From Ralstonia pickettii DTP0602 (lineage in GTDB: Bacteria; Pseudomonadota; Gammaproteobacteria; Burkholderiales; Burkholderiaceae): 64,000 bases of DNA. Position 1 is the first letter of the stretch, and every line of letters begins with the position of its first letter. The position numbers and the translations under genes were made by a program. Under the pieces are notes generated by a model. The model was not told the origin of the DNA and did not search any database. It saw nothing but the letters and a program-made list of their open reading frames with translations. Shown one piece after another: positions 47,023 to 54,515 of the stretch. The DNA is taken from positions 1,178,001-1,242,000 of the forward strand of contig CP006667.1 in NCBI GenBank assembly GCA_000471925.1. Direction: 5' to 3'.

Positions 47023-48077
47023 GCTGCCTGGGCCTCCGCCAGCGTGATCATATGGGCGGTATCGATGCGCAGGCCGACGCGGTCGCCCGCGCGCCAGGCG
47101 TCGCGCCGGGTGGTATCGACGATCAGCGGCGCGCCGGCGCCAACGTCCACCAGCAGCCGCGTGCAGTTGCCGAGGAACAGCGCGGTCACGACCGCACCGA
47201 GCAGGTGCGCGTCATGCGCTTCCGCCAGTGCCACATCCTCTGGCCTGAACATCAGTTCGGCGCAGCCGCTGGCGGGAGCGGCGCCAGCACGCGGCAACGC
47301 GCCGCCGGGCAGGCGCCAGACGCCGGTCTCCGCCGTGGCGGGCAGGCGGTTCATCGTGCCGATGAAGTCCGCCACGAACGCGCTGCCCGGCGCCCGGTAG
47401 ATCTCCTGCGGTGTGCCTGACTGCGCGATACGGCCCCGCTCCATGACGACGATACGGTCGCCGAGCGCCATGGCCTCGGCCTGATCGTGCGTCACGTAGA
47501 CGGCCGTGATGCGCAGGCTGCGCAGCAGCTGGTTGATGTCGGCGCGCAGGGTGTCGCGCAGCTTGGCATCGAGCGCGGTCAGGGGCTCATCCAGCAGCAG
47601 CACGCGCGGCTGCACGGCGATGGCGCGGGCTAGCGCCACGCGCTGGCGCTGGCCGCCAGAGAGCTGGTCGACGCGGCGGTCGGCGAACGGCCCGAGATGC
47701 ATCATGCCCAGCATGTCGTCGACGCGGCGCCGCCGTGTGGCGGCATCGACGCGGCGCACGCGCAGGCCGTAGCCGATGTTCTCGGCAACGGTCATGTTGG
47801 GAAACAGCGCGTAGTTCTGGAACACCATGCCGACGCCGCGTTCTTCGATCGGCAGCGCGGTCACGTTGAGGCCGCCGAACCAGACCTCGCCACCGGCGTC
47901 CGGCGACTCCAGTCCCGCGATGATGCGCAGCGTGGTGGTCTTGCCGCAGCCGGAGGGGCCGAGCAGCACCAGGGTATCGGCCGCGCCGATGTCGAGGTCC
48001 AGCGGCTGCAATGCCGGCGCGCCGTCGGCGAAGGTCTTGCCGCAGTGGCGCAGGCGGATGGTGGTGGCTTCATGCAT
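47019..48077 (-). CDS. ABC transporter ATPase (PotA/Fbp type)
   Basis: A 352-residue ABC ATPase with a C-terminal TOBE-like domain. Walker A is LLGPSGCGKTTTLRI (about 38-52), the Q-loop is FQNYALFPNMTV, the signature is DQLSGGQRQRVALARAI, Walker B is VLLLDEPLTALD, and the switch region is VYVTHDQAEAMALGD. The sequence matches the spermidine/iron/2-aminoethylphosphonate group. The ATG at 48077 is chosen; the upstream frame is a Pro/Arg-rich shadow. It overlaps the permease stop by eight bases. Confidence 0.92.
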   Translation of the reverse strand: MHEATTIRLRHCGKTFADGAPALQPLDLDIGAADTLVLLGPSGCGKTTTLRIIAGLESPDAGGEVWFGGLNVTALPIEERGVGMVFQNYALFPNMTVAENIGYGLRVRRVDAATRRRRVDDMLGMMHLGPFADRRVDQLSGGQRQRVALARAIAVQPRVLLLDEPLTALDAKLRDTLRADINQLLRSLRITAVYVTHDQAEAMALGDRIVVMERGRIAQSGTPQEIYRAPGSAFVADFIGTMNRLPATAETGVWRLPGGALPRAGAAPASGCAELMFRPEDVALAEAHDAHLLGAVVTALFLGNCTRLLVDVGAGAPLIVDTTRRDAWRAGDRVGLRIDTAHMITLAEAQAA

Positions 48078-48954
48078 GGCGGGTCTCGGTGGAGGTGGCG
48101 GCCCGAGCGGTCGGGGTGGGCGCGGCGACAGGCGCCGGCGTGTCGGTGCGGGCATGTCGGCGGGCGCGCGCGCCCATGGAGGTCAGCGCCTGCATCAGCA
48201 CCAGCAGCGGAATGATCATGACGAAGAAGACGATGGTGTAGGCCGAGCCGATCTCCAGGCGCATCGACGCATAGCTGTCGGCCAGCCCGACCGGCAGCGT
48301 CTGCGTGGTCGGTGTGTGCAGCATCCAGGTCAGGTTGAACTCGCCGACCGACAGCGTGACCACCATCAGCGCACCGGCCAGGATGCCCTGGCGGCAGTTG
48401 GGCAGGATCACGGTGAAGAAGCGCTGCATGCGGCCGGCGCCGAGGCTCGAGGCGGCTTCCTCGAGTGTGCGGATATCGATGGCTGACAGGATCGCCAGCA
48501 CGGCGCGCACCATGAAGGGCAGCGTGAACAGTACATGCCCGATCAGGATGAAGACCCAGCTCGTGCGCAGTGCCTGCCACTGGCCGTAGAGCAGGATCAG
48601 GCCGAGCGCGGTAGCCAGGCCGGGGATGGCCACGGGCAGCATCAGCAGTTCCTCGATCAGGCGCGTCACGCGGTTGCGGCGCAGCGCCATGTAGTAGGCG
48701 GCGGGCACGCCGAGCACCAGCGTGCAGGCGAGGCACGCCAGCGCGATGCCCAGCGAGAGGAAGATGGTGTTGCGGTACAGCGACCAGACTTCCTCGATCC
48801 AGCGCGTGGTCAGTCCGCTGGCAAGGCCGACGAAGATATTGTTGGTGAGGCCGGCGAGCACGGACAGCACGACCGGCACGATCATGAACAGGCAGACGGT
48901 CAGCGTGAGCGCGAGCTGCAGCCAGTAGCGAAAGCGAGGGCGAACGGGAAACAT
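48070..48954 (-). CDS. ABC transporter permease (second permease)
   Basis: A 294-residue inner-membrane permease with about six hydrophobic segments. The EAA loop is TLEEAASSLGAGRMQRFFTVILPNCRQGILAG. The C-terminal 40 residues are Ala/Pro/Arg-rich and probably cytosolic. The ATG at 48954 is chosen because TAGGAG lies seven bases upstream (an earlier start at 48987 would overlap the first permease). Part of the five-protein importer cluster. Confidence 0.9.
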   Translation of the reverse strand: MFPVRPRFRYWLQLALTLTVCLFMIVPVVLSVLAGLTNNIFVGLASGLTTRWIEEVWSLYRNTIFLSLGIALACLACTLVLGVPAAYYMALRRNRVTRLIEELLMLPVAIPGLATALGLILLYGQWQALRTSWVFILIGHVLFTLPFMVRAVLAILSAIDIRTLEEAASSLGAGRMQRFFTVILPNCRQGILAGALMVVTLSVGEFNLTWMLHTPTTQTLPVGLADSYASMRLEIGSAYTIVFFVMIIPLLVLMQALTSMGARARRHARTDTPAPVAAPTPTARAATSTETRHA

Positions 48955-48964
48955 CGTCGGTCTC

Positions 48965-49783
48965 CTACGCGGTGGCGGCGACGGCATCGCCGGAGAACCA
49001 GCGTGCGACGGCCAGCAGCGCCCACGTCACTGCGCCCAGCAGGATCGAGAGCGCGGCGGCCATGCCGAAATTGGCGTAGTTGGTGAATTCGTTGTAGATC
49101 GTCAGCGGCAGCACATCAAGCTGCGTCGCCAGCGTGAAGGCGGTGCCGAAGGCGCCCATGCTGGACGCGAAGCAGATCGCGCCGCTGGACAGCAGCGCCG
49201 GCATCAGCGCGGGCAGCATCACGTCGCACACCACGCGCCATGGGCTCGCACCGAGCGAGCGGGCGGCTTCCTCGAGCGAGGCGTCGAGCTTCTCGACCGC
49301 GGCCATCACCGTCAGGATCACGCGCGGAATCGAGAAGTACAGGTAGCCCACGAAGAGGCCGGCCAGGCCATAGGCAAAAGTCCAGCGCTCGCCCGCGAGC
49401 CAGTCGCCGAGCATCGCCGACAGGCCGTTGCGGCCGCCGAGCATGATGACCATGAAGCCGATCACCACGCCCGGGAACGCGAGCGGGAACGTCAGCACCG
49501 CGACCAGCGCGAACTTGCCCGGCACGGCGTTGCGCTGCAGGAAGGTGCCGGCGATCCCGGCGATGACGAGCGTCGCCAGCGTGACGGCGCCGGACAGCAG
49601 CACCGTGACCGCCAGGCTGTGCAGGTAGCGCGGACTCGTCAGCACGGTCCAGTACACGCCGGCGCCCTGCGGGCCGTCGACGCTGACAGCGAGGAGTCGC
49701 GCCATCGGCAGGCAGAAGAACGTGAGGAAGACGACCAGCGCGGGCAGCGCGAAGCCGAACAGGAGAAGATTTCGCTTTGTCAT
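48965..49783 (-). CDS. ABC transporter permease (first permease)
   Basis: A 272-residue inner-membrane permease. The N-terminal segment is LLLFGFALPALVVFLTFFCLPM, with an EAA loop in LEEAARSLGASPWRVVCDVMLPALMPALLSS. The ATG at 49783 (MTKRNLLL) is the natural start. It lies 80 bases downstream of the binding-protein gene, and the gap contains a perfect hairpin. Its 10-base spacing to the next permease shows tight operon packing. Confidence 0.9.
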   Translation of the reverse strand: MTKRNLLLFGFALPALVVFLTFFCLPMARLLAVSVDGPQGAGVYWTVLTSPRYLHSLAVTVLLSGAVTLATLVIAGIAGTFLQRNAVPGKFALVAVLTFPLAFPGVVIGFMVIMLGGRNGLSAMLGDWLAGERWTFAYGLAGLFVGYLYFSIPRVILTVMAAVEKLDASLEEAARSLGASPWRVVCDVMLPALMPALLSSGAICFASSMGAFGTAFTLATQLDVLPLTIYNEFTNYANFGMAAALSILLGAVTWALLAVARWFSGDAVAATA

Positions 49784-49804
49784 GGCAGGGACCGTGCGGT
49801 GGCG

Positions 49805-49830
49805 TGCGTCCCCGCAGCGGCGGGGACGCA
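49805..49830. repeat. Intercistronic hairpin after the binding-protein gene
   Basis: Perfect 11-base arms (TGCGTCCCCGC / GCGGGGACGCA) with a 4-base AGCG loop. It lies in the gap between the substrate-binding gene and the first permease gene. No T-run, so mRNA stabilisation or partial termination is more likely than full termination. Confidence 0.75.
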
Positions 49831-49862
49831 AGGGGACCGGCGGGCTGGGGCCGGCGGCGGCT

Positions 49863-50885
49863 TCAGCGGACTTCCTTCAGGTATTGCTCGCTGAAGGCCT
49901 TCTGCACCTCGGCCATGCGGGAGAAGTCGACGGGCTTTGCGCGCGCATACTCGGCAGCCGGCAGGAAGCGCGCCTGCACTTCCTTCGAGATGCCGGCGCT
50001 TCGTACGGGGCGCAGGTAGGCATTGGCCCACAGCGCCTGGCCTGCGTCGGACAGCACGAAGTCGAGCACCTTGCGGCCCTCGGCCTCGTGCGGCGCCTTG
50101 TTGACCAGGCTCATCACGTAGGGGACCACGACCGTGCCTTCCTTCGGGATCACGAACGCCACGTTGGCATGGTCCTTGTAGCGGGCGCGGTACGCGTTGA
50201 AGTCGTAGTCGAGCAGGATGGGGATTTCGCCGGACAGCACGCGCGCGTAGGCGGTCTGCTTCGGTACGATCGGCTGGTTCTTCTGCAGGTCCTTGAAGAA
50301 CTTGAAGGCCGGGCCGAAGTTATCCAGCGAGCCGCCCAGCGCCTGGTTGATGGCGACGGCGCCGACATAGCCGACGAATGCGCTGGCGGGATCCAGGTAG
50401 CCGATCAGGCCCTTGTACTCAGGCTTCTGCAGGTCGGCCCAGGACTGCGGCACGGGCTTGCCGCGCAACGCGTCCACATTGACCATGAAGCCGAGCGTGC
50501 CGGAGTGGATCGCAAACCAGTTGCCCTGCGGATCCTTCAGGCCGTCCGGGATCTCGTTCCAGTGCGCCGGCTTGTACGGGGCGGTCACGCCGTCCTTCTT
50601 TGCCTGGATGCCGAAGGTCACGCCGTAGTAGACCACGTCCGCCACGGGGCTCGCTTTCTCCGCCACGAGTTGCGCGAGCGATTGGCCTGAGTTCTTGTTG
50701 TCCAGCGGCACGGTGACGCCGGTCTTGTCGTTGATGGCGCGGATCTGCGTGGCCCAGTCGGCCCACTCGGGCGGGCAGTTGTAGCAGATTGCGGTCTGCG
50801 CGAAGGCGCCGTGGCTGAACGCGGCTGCGGCAAGCATCAGGGTGAGCCGGCGCAGCGGACGGCGCCAGGACGAGAACGGTTGCAT
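49863..50885 (-). CDS. ABC transporter substrate-binding protein
   Basis: A 340-residue periplasmic binding protein of the Fe3+/2-aminoethylphosphonate/polyamine (SBP type 6/8) group. The signal peptide is at about 1-29 (LTLMLAAAAFSHGAFAQ). The mature start TAICYNCPPEWADWATQIRA is unusual in having two Cys six residues into the mature protein. Ligand unknown. The neighbouring phosphodiesterase points to an organophosphate or phosphonate. It is 37 bases downstream of the lacI-like gene and in the same transcript by position. Confidence 0.9.
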   Translation of the reverse strand: MQPFSSWRRPLRRLTLMLAAAAFSHGAFAQTAICYNCPPEWADWATQIRAINDKTGVTVPLDNKNSGQSLAQLVAEKASPVADVVYYGVTFGIQAKKDGVTAPYKPAHWNEIPDGLKDPQGNWFAIHSGTLGFMVNVDALRGKPVPQSWADLQKPEYKGLIGYLDPASAFVGYVGAVAINQALGGSLDNFGPAFKFFKDLQKNQPIVPKQTAYARVLSGEIPILLDYDFNAYRARYKDHANVAFVIPKEGTVVVPYVMSLVNKAPHEAEGRKVLDFVLSDAGQALWANAYLRPVRSAGISKEVQARFLPAAEYARAKPVDFSRMAEVQKAFSEQYLKEVR

Positions 50886-50922
50886 GAAAGGCTCCTTGGT
50901 GGCAACGGTCGGTGGAAAGATG

Positions 50923-52005
50923 TCAGGTCACGGTGAACGGAACGGCCGGCGGCGCGGCGATGCTTCCGCTCACGCGCAGTGCATGCGGCAGCAGGGTCAC
51001 GCGCGCGGCGGCTGGCGCTTCGCCGGTTGGCGCATGCAGCCACGCCAGCAAGTGGGCGACGGCGCGCGCGCCGATGTCGGTATTGGGTTGCACCACGGTC
51101 GCCAGCGGGGGCTCCATCACGCTGCCGAGCGCGATCCCGTCGTAGCCGAGCACGGAGACATCGGCGGGCACGCGCAGACCCAGCCGCCGCAGATCCGAGA
51201 TCGCGCCGATGGCCAGCAGGTCGTTGGTGCAGAAGAAGGCGGTGGGGGCATCGTCTTCGTCGATCAGCGCGCGGATCTGTGCAGCGTTGCTGGCGGTATG
51301 CGAGGGCAGGGACAGCACGGGCAACGGCGCCAAGCCGTGTGCACGCATCGCGTCCTGGTAGCCAGCATAGCGCTGGCGCGCGCGGTCCGAGGCAACGAAC
51401 GCGCCGGACACCACGACGATGCGCCGGTGCCCGGCGGCGATCAGCGCCTCCACCCCGTTGCAGGCGCTGCCGCGGTTGTCCACGGAAACCGAATGCCTGC
51501 GGCTGCGCGGGCCCGCCTGGTTGTAGGCCAGCACGTAGGGCACGCCCTCGGCGTCGAGCTGGTCCAGCACCGCGCTGTGCGCGGCGTCCGCCACCGTCAG
51601 GACCATGCCGTCCACGCGATGGCGCAGCAGGTACTCGATCCGCTCGCGCTCTCGCATCGGGTCGTAGCCGCTGGTGACCAGCATCAGCGAGTAGCCCGCG
51701 GCCAGCGCGGCCTCCTCGATGCCACGCCAGCACTCGGCGAACACCGCGTTGTCCATCGTCGGCAGCATCACGCCGATCATCCGCGTCTGCTGGGCGCGCA
51801 GCTTGCTGCCGAGCAGGTTCGGGCGGAAGTCCAGCCTGCGCGCGGCGTCATGCACGCGCTGCGCGGTGCTGTCGCGCACCATGGCGGGATGGCTGAAGAC
51901 GCGGGAGGCCGTCGCCAGCGAAACACGCGCGGCGTCCGCGACGTCTGCCAGCGTCGGACCGCTGCCGGATCTCGCCTTGCCATCGGGACTATGCCTCCCA
52001 GTCAT
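50923..52005 (-). CDS. LacI-family transcriptional regulator
   Basis: A 360-residue repressor. The N-terminal HTH and hinge helix are in PTLADVADAARVSLATASRVFSHPAMV (about 18-44) and LDFRPNLLGSKLRAQQTRMIG. The periplasmic-binding-like ligand domain follows (MLPTMDNAVFAECWRGIEEAA, VLGYDGIALGSVMEPPLATV). The ATG at 52005 gives the natural N-terminus; an earlier ATG at 52098 would put the operator palindrome inside the gene. It heads the ABC/phosphodiesterase operon. Confidence 0.94.
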   Translation of the reverse strand: MTGRHSPDGKARSGSGPTLADVADAARVSLATASRVFSHPAMVRDSTAQRVHDAARRLDFRPNLLGSKLRAQQTRMIGVMLPTMDNAVFAECWRGIEEAALAAGYSLMLVTSGYDPMRERERIEYLLRHRVDGMVLTVADAAHSAVLDQLDAEGVPYVLAYNQAGPRSRRHSVSVDNRGSACNGVEALIAAGHRRIVVVSGAFVASDRARQRYAGYQDAMRAHGLAPLPVLSLPSHTASNAAQIRALIDEDDAPTAFFCTNDLLAIGAISDLRRLGLRVPADVSVLGYDGIALGSVMEPPLATVVQPNTDIGARAVAHLLAWLHAPTGEAPAAARVTLLPHALRVSGSIAAPPAVPFTVT

Positions 52006-52046
52006 TGCCGCTGCGCTCCACTGTGCCCGGTCAAGGCTGGCCAGAA

Positions 52047-52060
52047 TGAAAACGTTTTCA
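52047..52060. promoter_or_regulatory. Perfect 14-bp palindrome, LacI-family operator candidate
   Basis: TGAAAACGTTTTCA is a perfect palindrome with the central CG typical of LacI/GalR operators. It lies 42-55 bases before the ATG of the lacI-like gene, a good place for autorepression of the whole operon. Confidence 0.8.
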
Positions 52061-52313
52061 TTTCGGATGGAAAAAGGCGGGCGTCCAAAACATTCCACTG
52101 GTGCGCGGCGTCAGGCCGTCGCTTGGCTGAGAGGAATATCTGCGCCCTGTATCGCCGCGTATTGTTTCCGGGCGTGATGACAGGCGAATGACAGCGCCAC
52201 CAGCGCTGTCACCGGTCAACGCCGGGCGGGCGAGTGCCGCCGATTGGGAAGGATGGAATGCGGGTATGACAGTGGGGCTGGCCTAGGGCCCGAACAGCAC
52301 GGATGCTGCCGAT

Positions 52314-52344
52314 GAAAAAGAAGAAGCCAAGGCAGTGCCTTGGC
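52314..52344 (-). terminator. Terminator after the repeat-protein gene
   Basis: GCCAAGG / CCTTGGC arms (extendable by two bases to a 9-base near-palindrome) with a short CAGTG loop. On the minus strand it is followed by TTCTTCTTTTTC. Confidence 0.8.
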
Positions 52345-52385
52345 CTCGATGCTGCGCGATCATGCTTGATCGGCCTGGTATGCCA

Positions 52386-52600
52386 TCAAGCGCCATCGGT
52401 AAACGTGTCACGCTTATCGATAGTCCTTGCGCCATCGGTAAAGGTGTCACGCTTATCGATCCTTGCGCCGTCGGAAAAGGCGTCACGCCTGTCCGAGATT
52501 CTGGCACCGTCCGTGTAGACATCGAACTTGCTTGTCTTTGCCCCATCACTGTATGGATCTGGCGTCCTCACCATGGCGCCATCTGTGTAAACGTCGCGTG
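52386..52600. repeat. Tandem DNA repeats within the DGA-repeat gene
   Basis: The last three protein repeats come from DNA units of about 36-42 bases sharing GCGCCATCGGTAAA and GTGTCACGCTTATCGAT. The two nearest the 3' end are almost identical, differing by a 3-base insertion. This indicates recent unit duplication. Confidence 0.75.
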
Positions 52601-52679
52601 GACCGGTAGTCCCAGCCCATGCCGCCCCGGCGCACAACGCGACCGTCGTCGCCCCCAGTACTAACAGTTTCTTGCTCAT
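52386..52679 (-). CDS. Secreted protein with six DGA repeats (unknown function)
   Basis: A 97-residue predicted exported protein. A signal peptide (KKLLVLGATTVALCAGAAWA, cut near residue 22) is followed only by six repeats of D-x-[Y/F]-[T/S]-D-G-A: DVYTDGA, DPYSDGA, DVYTDGA, DAFSDGA, DTFTDGA and DTFTDGA. They are linked by 5-7 mostly charged residues (RISDRR, RIDKR, RTIDKR), and the protein stops exactly after the last DGA. GGGAGG precedes the ATG, and a terminator follows, so it looks like a real monocistronic gene. I know of similar repeat proteins in Burkholderiales but no assigned role. The Asp density would suit cation binding, which is inference only. Confidence 0.82.
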   Translation of the reverse strand: MSKKLLVLGATTVALCAGAAWAGTTGPRDVYTDGAMVRTPDPYSDGAKTSKFDVYTDGARISDRRDAFSDGARIDKRDTFTDGARTIDKRDTFTDGA

Positions 52680-53057
52680 TTCCCACCTCCCTTCAGGTGG
52701 TAGTCGCCCCCGGCTGAAACAAAATTTGTCGTTCAAATATAGATCGGTGGAAACCCTCATCACTTCTGGCACATCGACAGTTTTGTCATGTGCGGCATCT
52801 GCATAATGACTTCGCGGAATATCGGTAGTACGAACGTCCGGCCTGACGAGTAGAAGCGTCGATACAAGGACAAGAGCCGGGTGAAGTGGCGGGACGTGTG
52901 TGGTATCGATTACCTGACACTGGACGCGAAAGCTTCCTCTTGCAACCGCTGGCCATCTCACTCGGCGCACGGCGCCGACCGCTTCGGGCTGGCGGTCGGG
53001 GAGCGGTCGGTGGTGTTCAAGGTATCGAGCGTGCTGATGGCGGTGGACGTTGGGTCG
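52680..53057. other. Gap between the two small genes
   Basis: No gene supported on either strand. The only structure is an 8-bp stem (CCGACCGC / GCGGTCGG, 52975-52999) with a 9-base loop and no T-run, downstream of the small peptide gene. The stretch next to the repeat gene (about 52,700-52,860) is noticeably more A+T-rich than the surroundings and probably holds its promoter. Confidence 0.4.
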
Positions 53058-53243
53058 TCAGATCGAGGGCACGTGCAGTTGGCCATCGGGGCCTAGCACA
53101 CGGCCGTCCGGCGTGGCGGGCAGATGGGTGACTTGCCACGCCAGAATTTGTTGCGGCGTCCGGTAGATTCCACCATGGATTGCGGACATTGCGGTGGTGT
53201 CGAGGGTGCGGCTGGGCAGGTCGCGGATGATCAGGGTGGTCAT
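53058..53243 (-). CDS. 61-residue peptide with double-glycine-type leader
   Basis: A very small gene: MTTLIIRDLPSRTLDTTAMS continues AIHGG, then a 36-residue remainder (IYRTPQQILAWQVTHLPATP, then DGRVLGPDGQLHVPSI). The first 25 residues resemble a family of short leader-like N-termini (IIRDL...LD..AM.A..GG) found in many proteobacterial small ORFs, and the GG could be a cleavage site as in peptide-export leaders. GGAG seven bases before the ATG supports translation. No maturation enzyme or peptidase-transporter lies nearby. Start and product are plausible but unproven. Confidence 0.65.
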   Translation of the reverse strand: MTTLIIRDLPSRTLDTTAMSAIHGGIYRTPQQILAWQVTHLPATPDGRVLGPDGQLHVPSI

Positions 53244-53590
53244 GGTGGTTCTCCAGGGGTTAGAGAGCGGGGGCGCTCGTACCGAGAATCCGCAACGATC
53301 GTGCCTGCCGGGCGCAGGCGCAGCATTCTGCATGGGGAGAAGGCTGGCGTGATGTCAGCGGCGCCGCGGACGGTATGAAGTGTTGGGCTGCGCCGTTCAC
53401 CCGATCCATAAGGGATGGGGCCGGACCGACACCGGCGCCCGGCTTCGACCCATTCGCCGTTGGCGAAACCTGCTTTCGGAAAACCCGGTTTGCCTGGTCG
53501 CGCGATCGCTGGCATTGTTGGCAGCATGCCAGGCCCGTGATGCCTGGCCGCCACTAGCCTAGCCAAATCGGTTTCCGGAGACCAGCGACC
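53244..53590. other. Non-coding stretch before the CoA-ester lyase gene
   Basis: No supported gene. TGCCAGGC and TGCCTGGC-type inverted arms (53527-53548) lie 45-65 bases before the lyase ATG and may be an operator. GGAGA precedes that ATG. The part next to the peptide gene should hold its promoter, but I see no clear boxes. Confidence 0.4.
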
Positions 53591-54484
53591 ATGCACGACA
53601 ACCTGCCACAGCGCCTGCGCTCCCTTCTTTTCGTTCCCGCGGACAGCGACCGCAAGCTGGCGGCATCGCTGAAGTCGGGGGCGGACGGCCTGGTGTTCGA
53701 CCTCGAGGACGCCGTGCCGGAGCATGGCAAGGAAGATGCGCGGCGCAAGCTGGTGTCGTTCCTGGAGCAGAACCGCGCGTCGATGGAGCCGGCCTTGCTG
53801 GTGCGCGTCAACGGGCTGGCGTCAGGCCATATCCTGCGCGACCTTGCCGCCGTGATCCCGCACCGGCCAAACGCGATCGTGCTGCCGAAGTGCCGGAGCG
53901 TCGACGATGTACACCGGCTCTGTGACTTCCTCGCAGCCTTTGAGTGCGCACTGTTGCCCGACAACTGGGAGGTCGCCATCATCGCCATGGCGACGGAATC
54001 GTCCGAAGGCGTCTTCGGCCTCTCGTCCTATCGCAATGCGCCGATGCGGCTGCGGGCGCTGATGTGGGGCGTGGACGATCTTGCCGCCGACCTGGGCGCT
54101 TTCTCGTCGCATATCGGCAAGGAACTCACCGCGCCATTCTCCGTGGCACGCACGATGTGCCTGATGGCGGCCGCCCAGGCCGGCATCGATGCCATCGACG
54201 CGGTCAGCACCAGCCTGACAGATCCCGCGCAGATCGGGCAGGAAGCCGCGCAGGCAAAGCGCGACGGCTTTACCGCAAAGGCCGCCGCCCATCCTTCACA
54301 TATCGACGCCATCAATCAGGCCTTCATGCCGCAAGAGGAAGAGGTGCGCTGGGCCCGGCATGTCGTCGACGCCTTCTCCAGGGTCGGCGCCTCGGGCGTG
54401 GCAAGGCTCGGCAACGCCATGATCGACCGGCCCCATTTGCGCCTGGCACACCGGATCTTGTGCCACGTGGACGGGGAAGACTGA
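53591..54484 (+). CDS. HpcH/HpaI-type CoA-ester lyase (CitE-like)
   Basis: A 297-residue TIM-barrel lyase of the CitE/malyl-CoA lyase group. It opens RSLLFVPADSDRKLAASLKSGADGLVFDLEDAVPE; the Asp/Glu metal ligands lie here and in MATESSEGVFGL. ALMWGVDDLAADLGA and FTAKAAAHPSHIDAINQAFMP are family-typical. A C-C bond-cleaving or thioesterase activity on a citramalyl-, malyl- or related CoA is expected, but the substrate is unknown. Convergent with the AraC-family gene, 31 bases apart. Confidence 0.9.
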   Translation: MHDNLPQRLRSLLFVPADSDRKLAASLKSGADGLVFDLEDAVPEHGKEDARRKLVSFLEQNRASMEPALLVRVNGLASGHILRDLAAVIPHRPNAIVLPKCRSVDDVHRLCDFLAAFECALLPDNWEVAIIAMATESSEGVFGLSSYRNAPMRLRALMWGVDDLAADLGAFSSHIGKELTAPFSVARTMCLMAAAQAGIDAIDAVSTSLTDPAQIGQEAAQAKRDGFTAKAAAHPSHIDAINQAFMPQEEEVRWARHVVDAFSRVGASGVARLGNAMIDRPHLRLAHRILCHVDGED

Positions 54485-54515
54485 TTCAGCGCTCGCGCGG
54501 GGCATGCGGACGCAG

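Larger units (their letters stand above)
52006..52385. other. Non-coding region upstream of the lacI-like gene
   Basis: No supported gene. It contains the LacI operator candidate (52047-52060) and, toward its right end, the terminator of the repeat-protein gene (52314-52344). The intervening 250 bases show nothing clear. Confidence 0.5.

Noticed and set aside
52386-52970. Longer version of the DGA-repeat protein starting at 52970
   Set aside because: The extra N-terminal 97 residues have no signal peptide or conservation-like features, while the ATG at 52679 has GGGAGG and begins a proper signal peptide.
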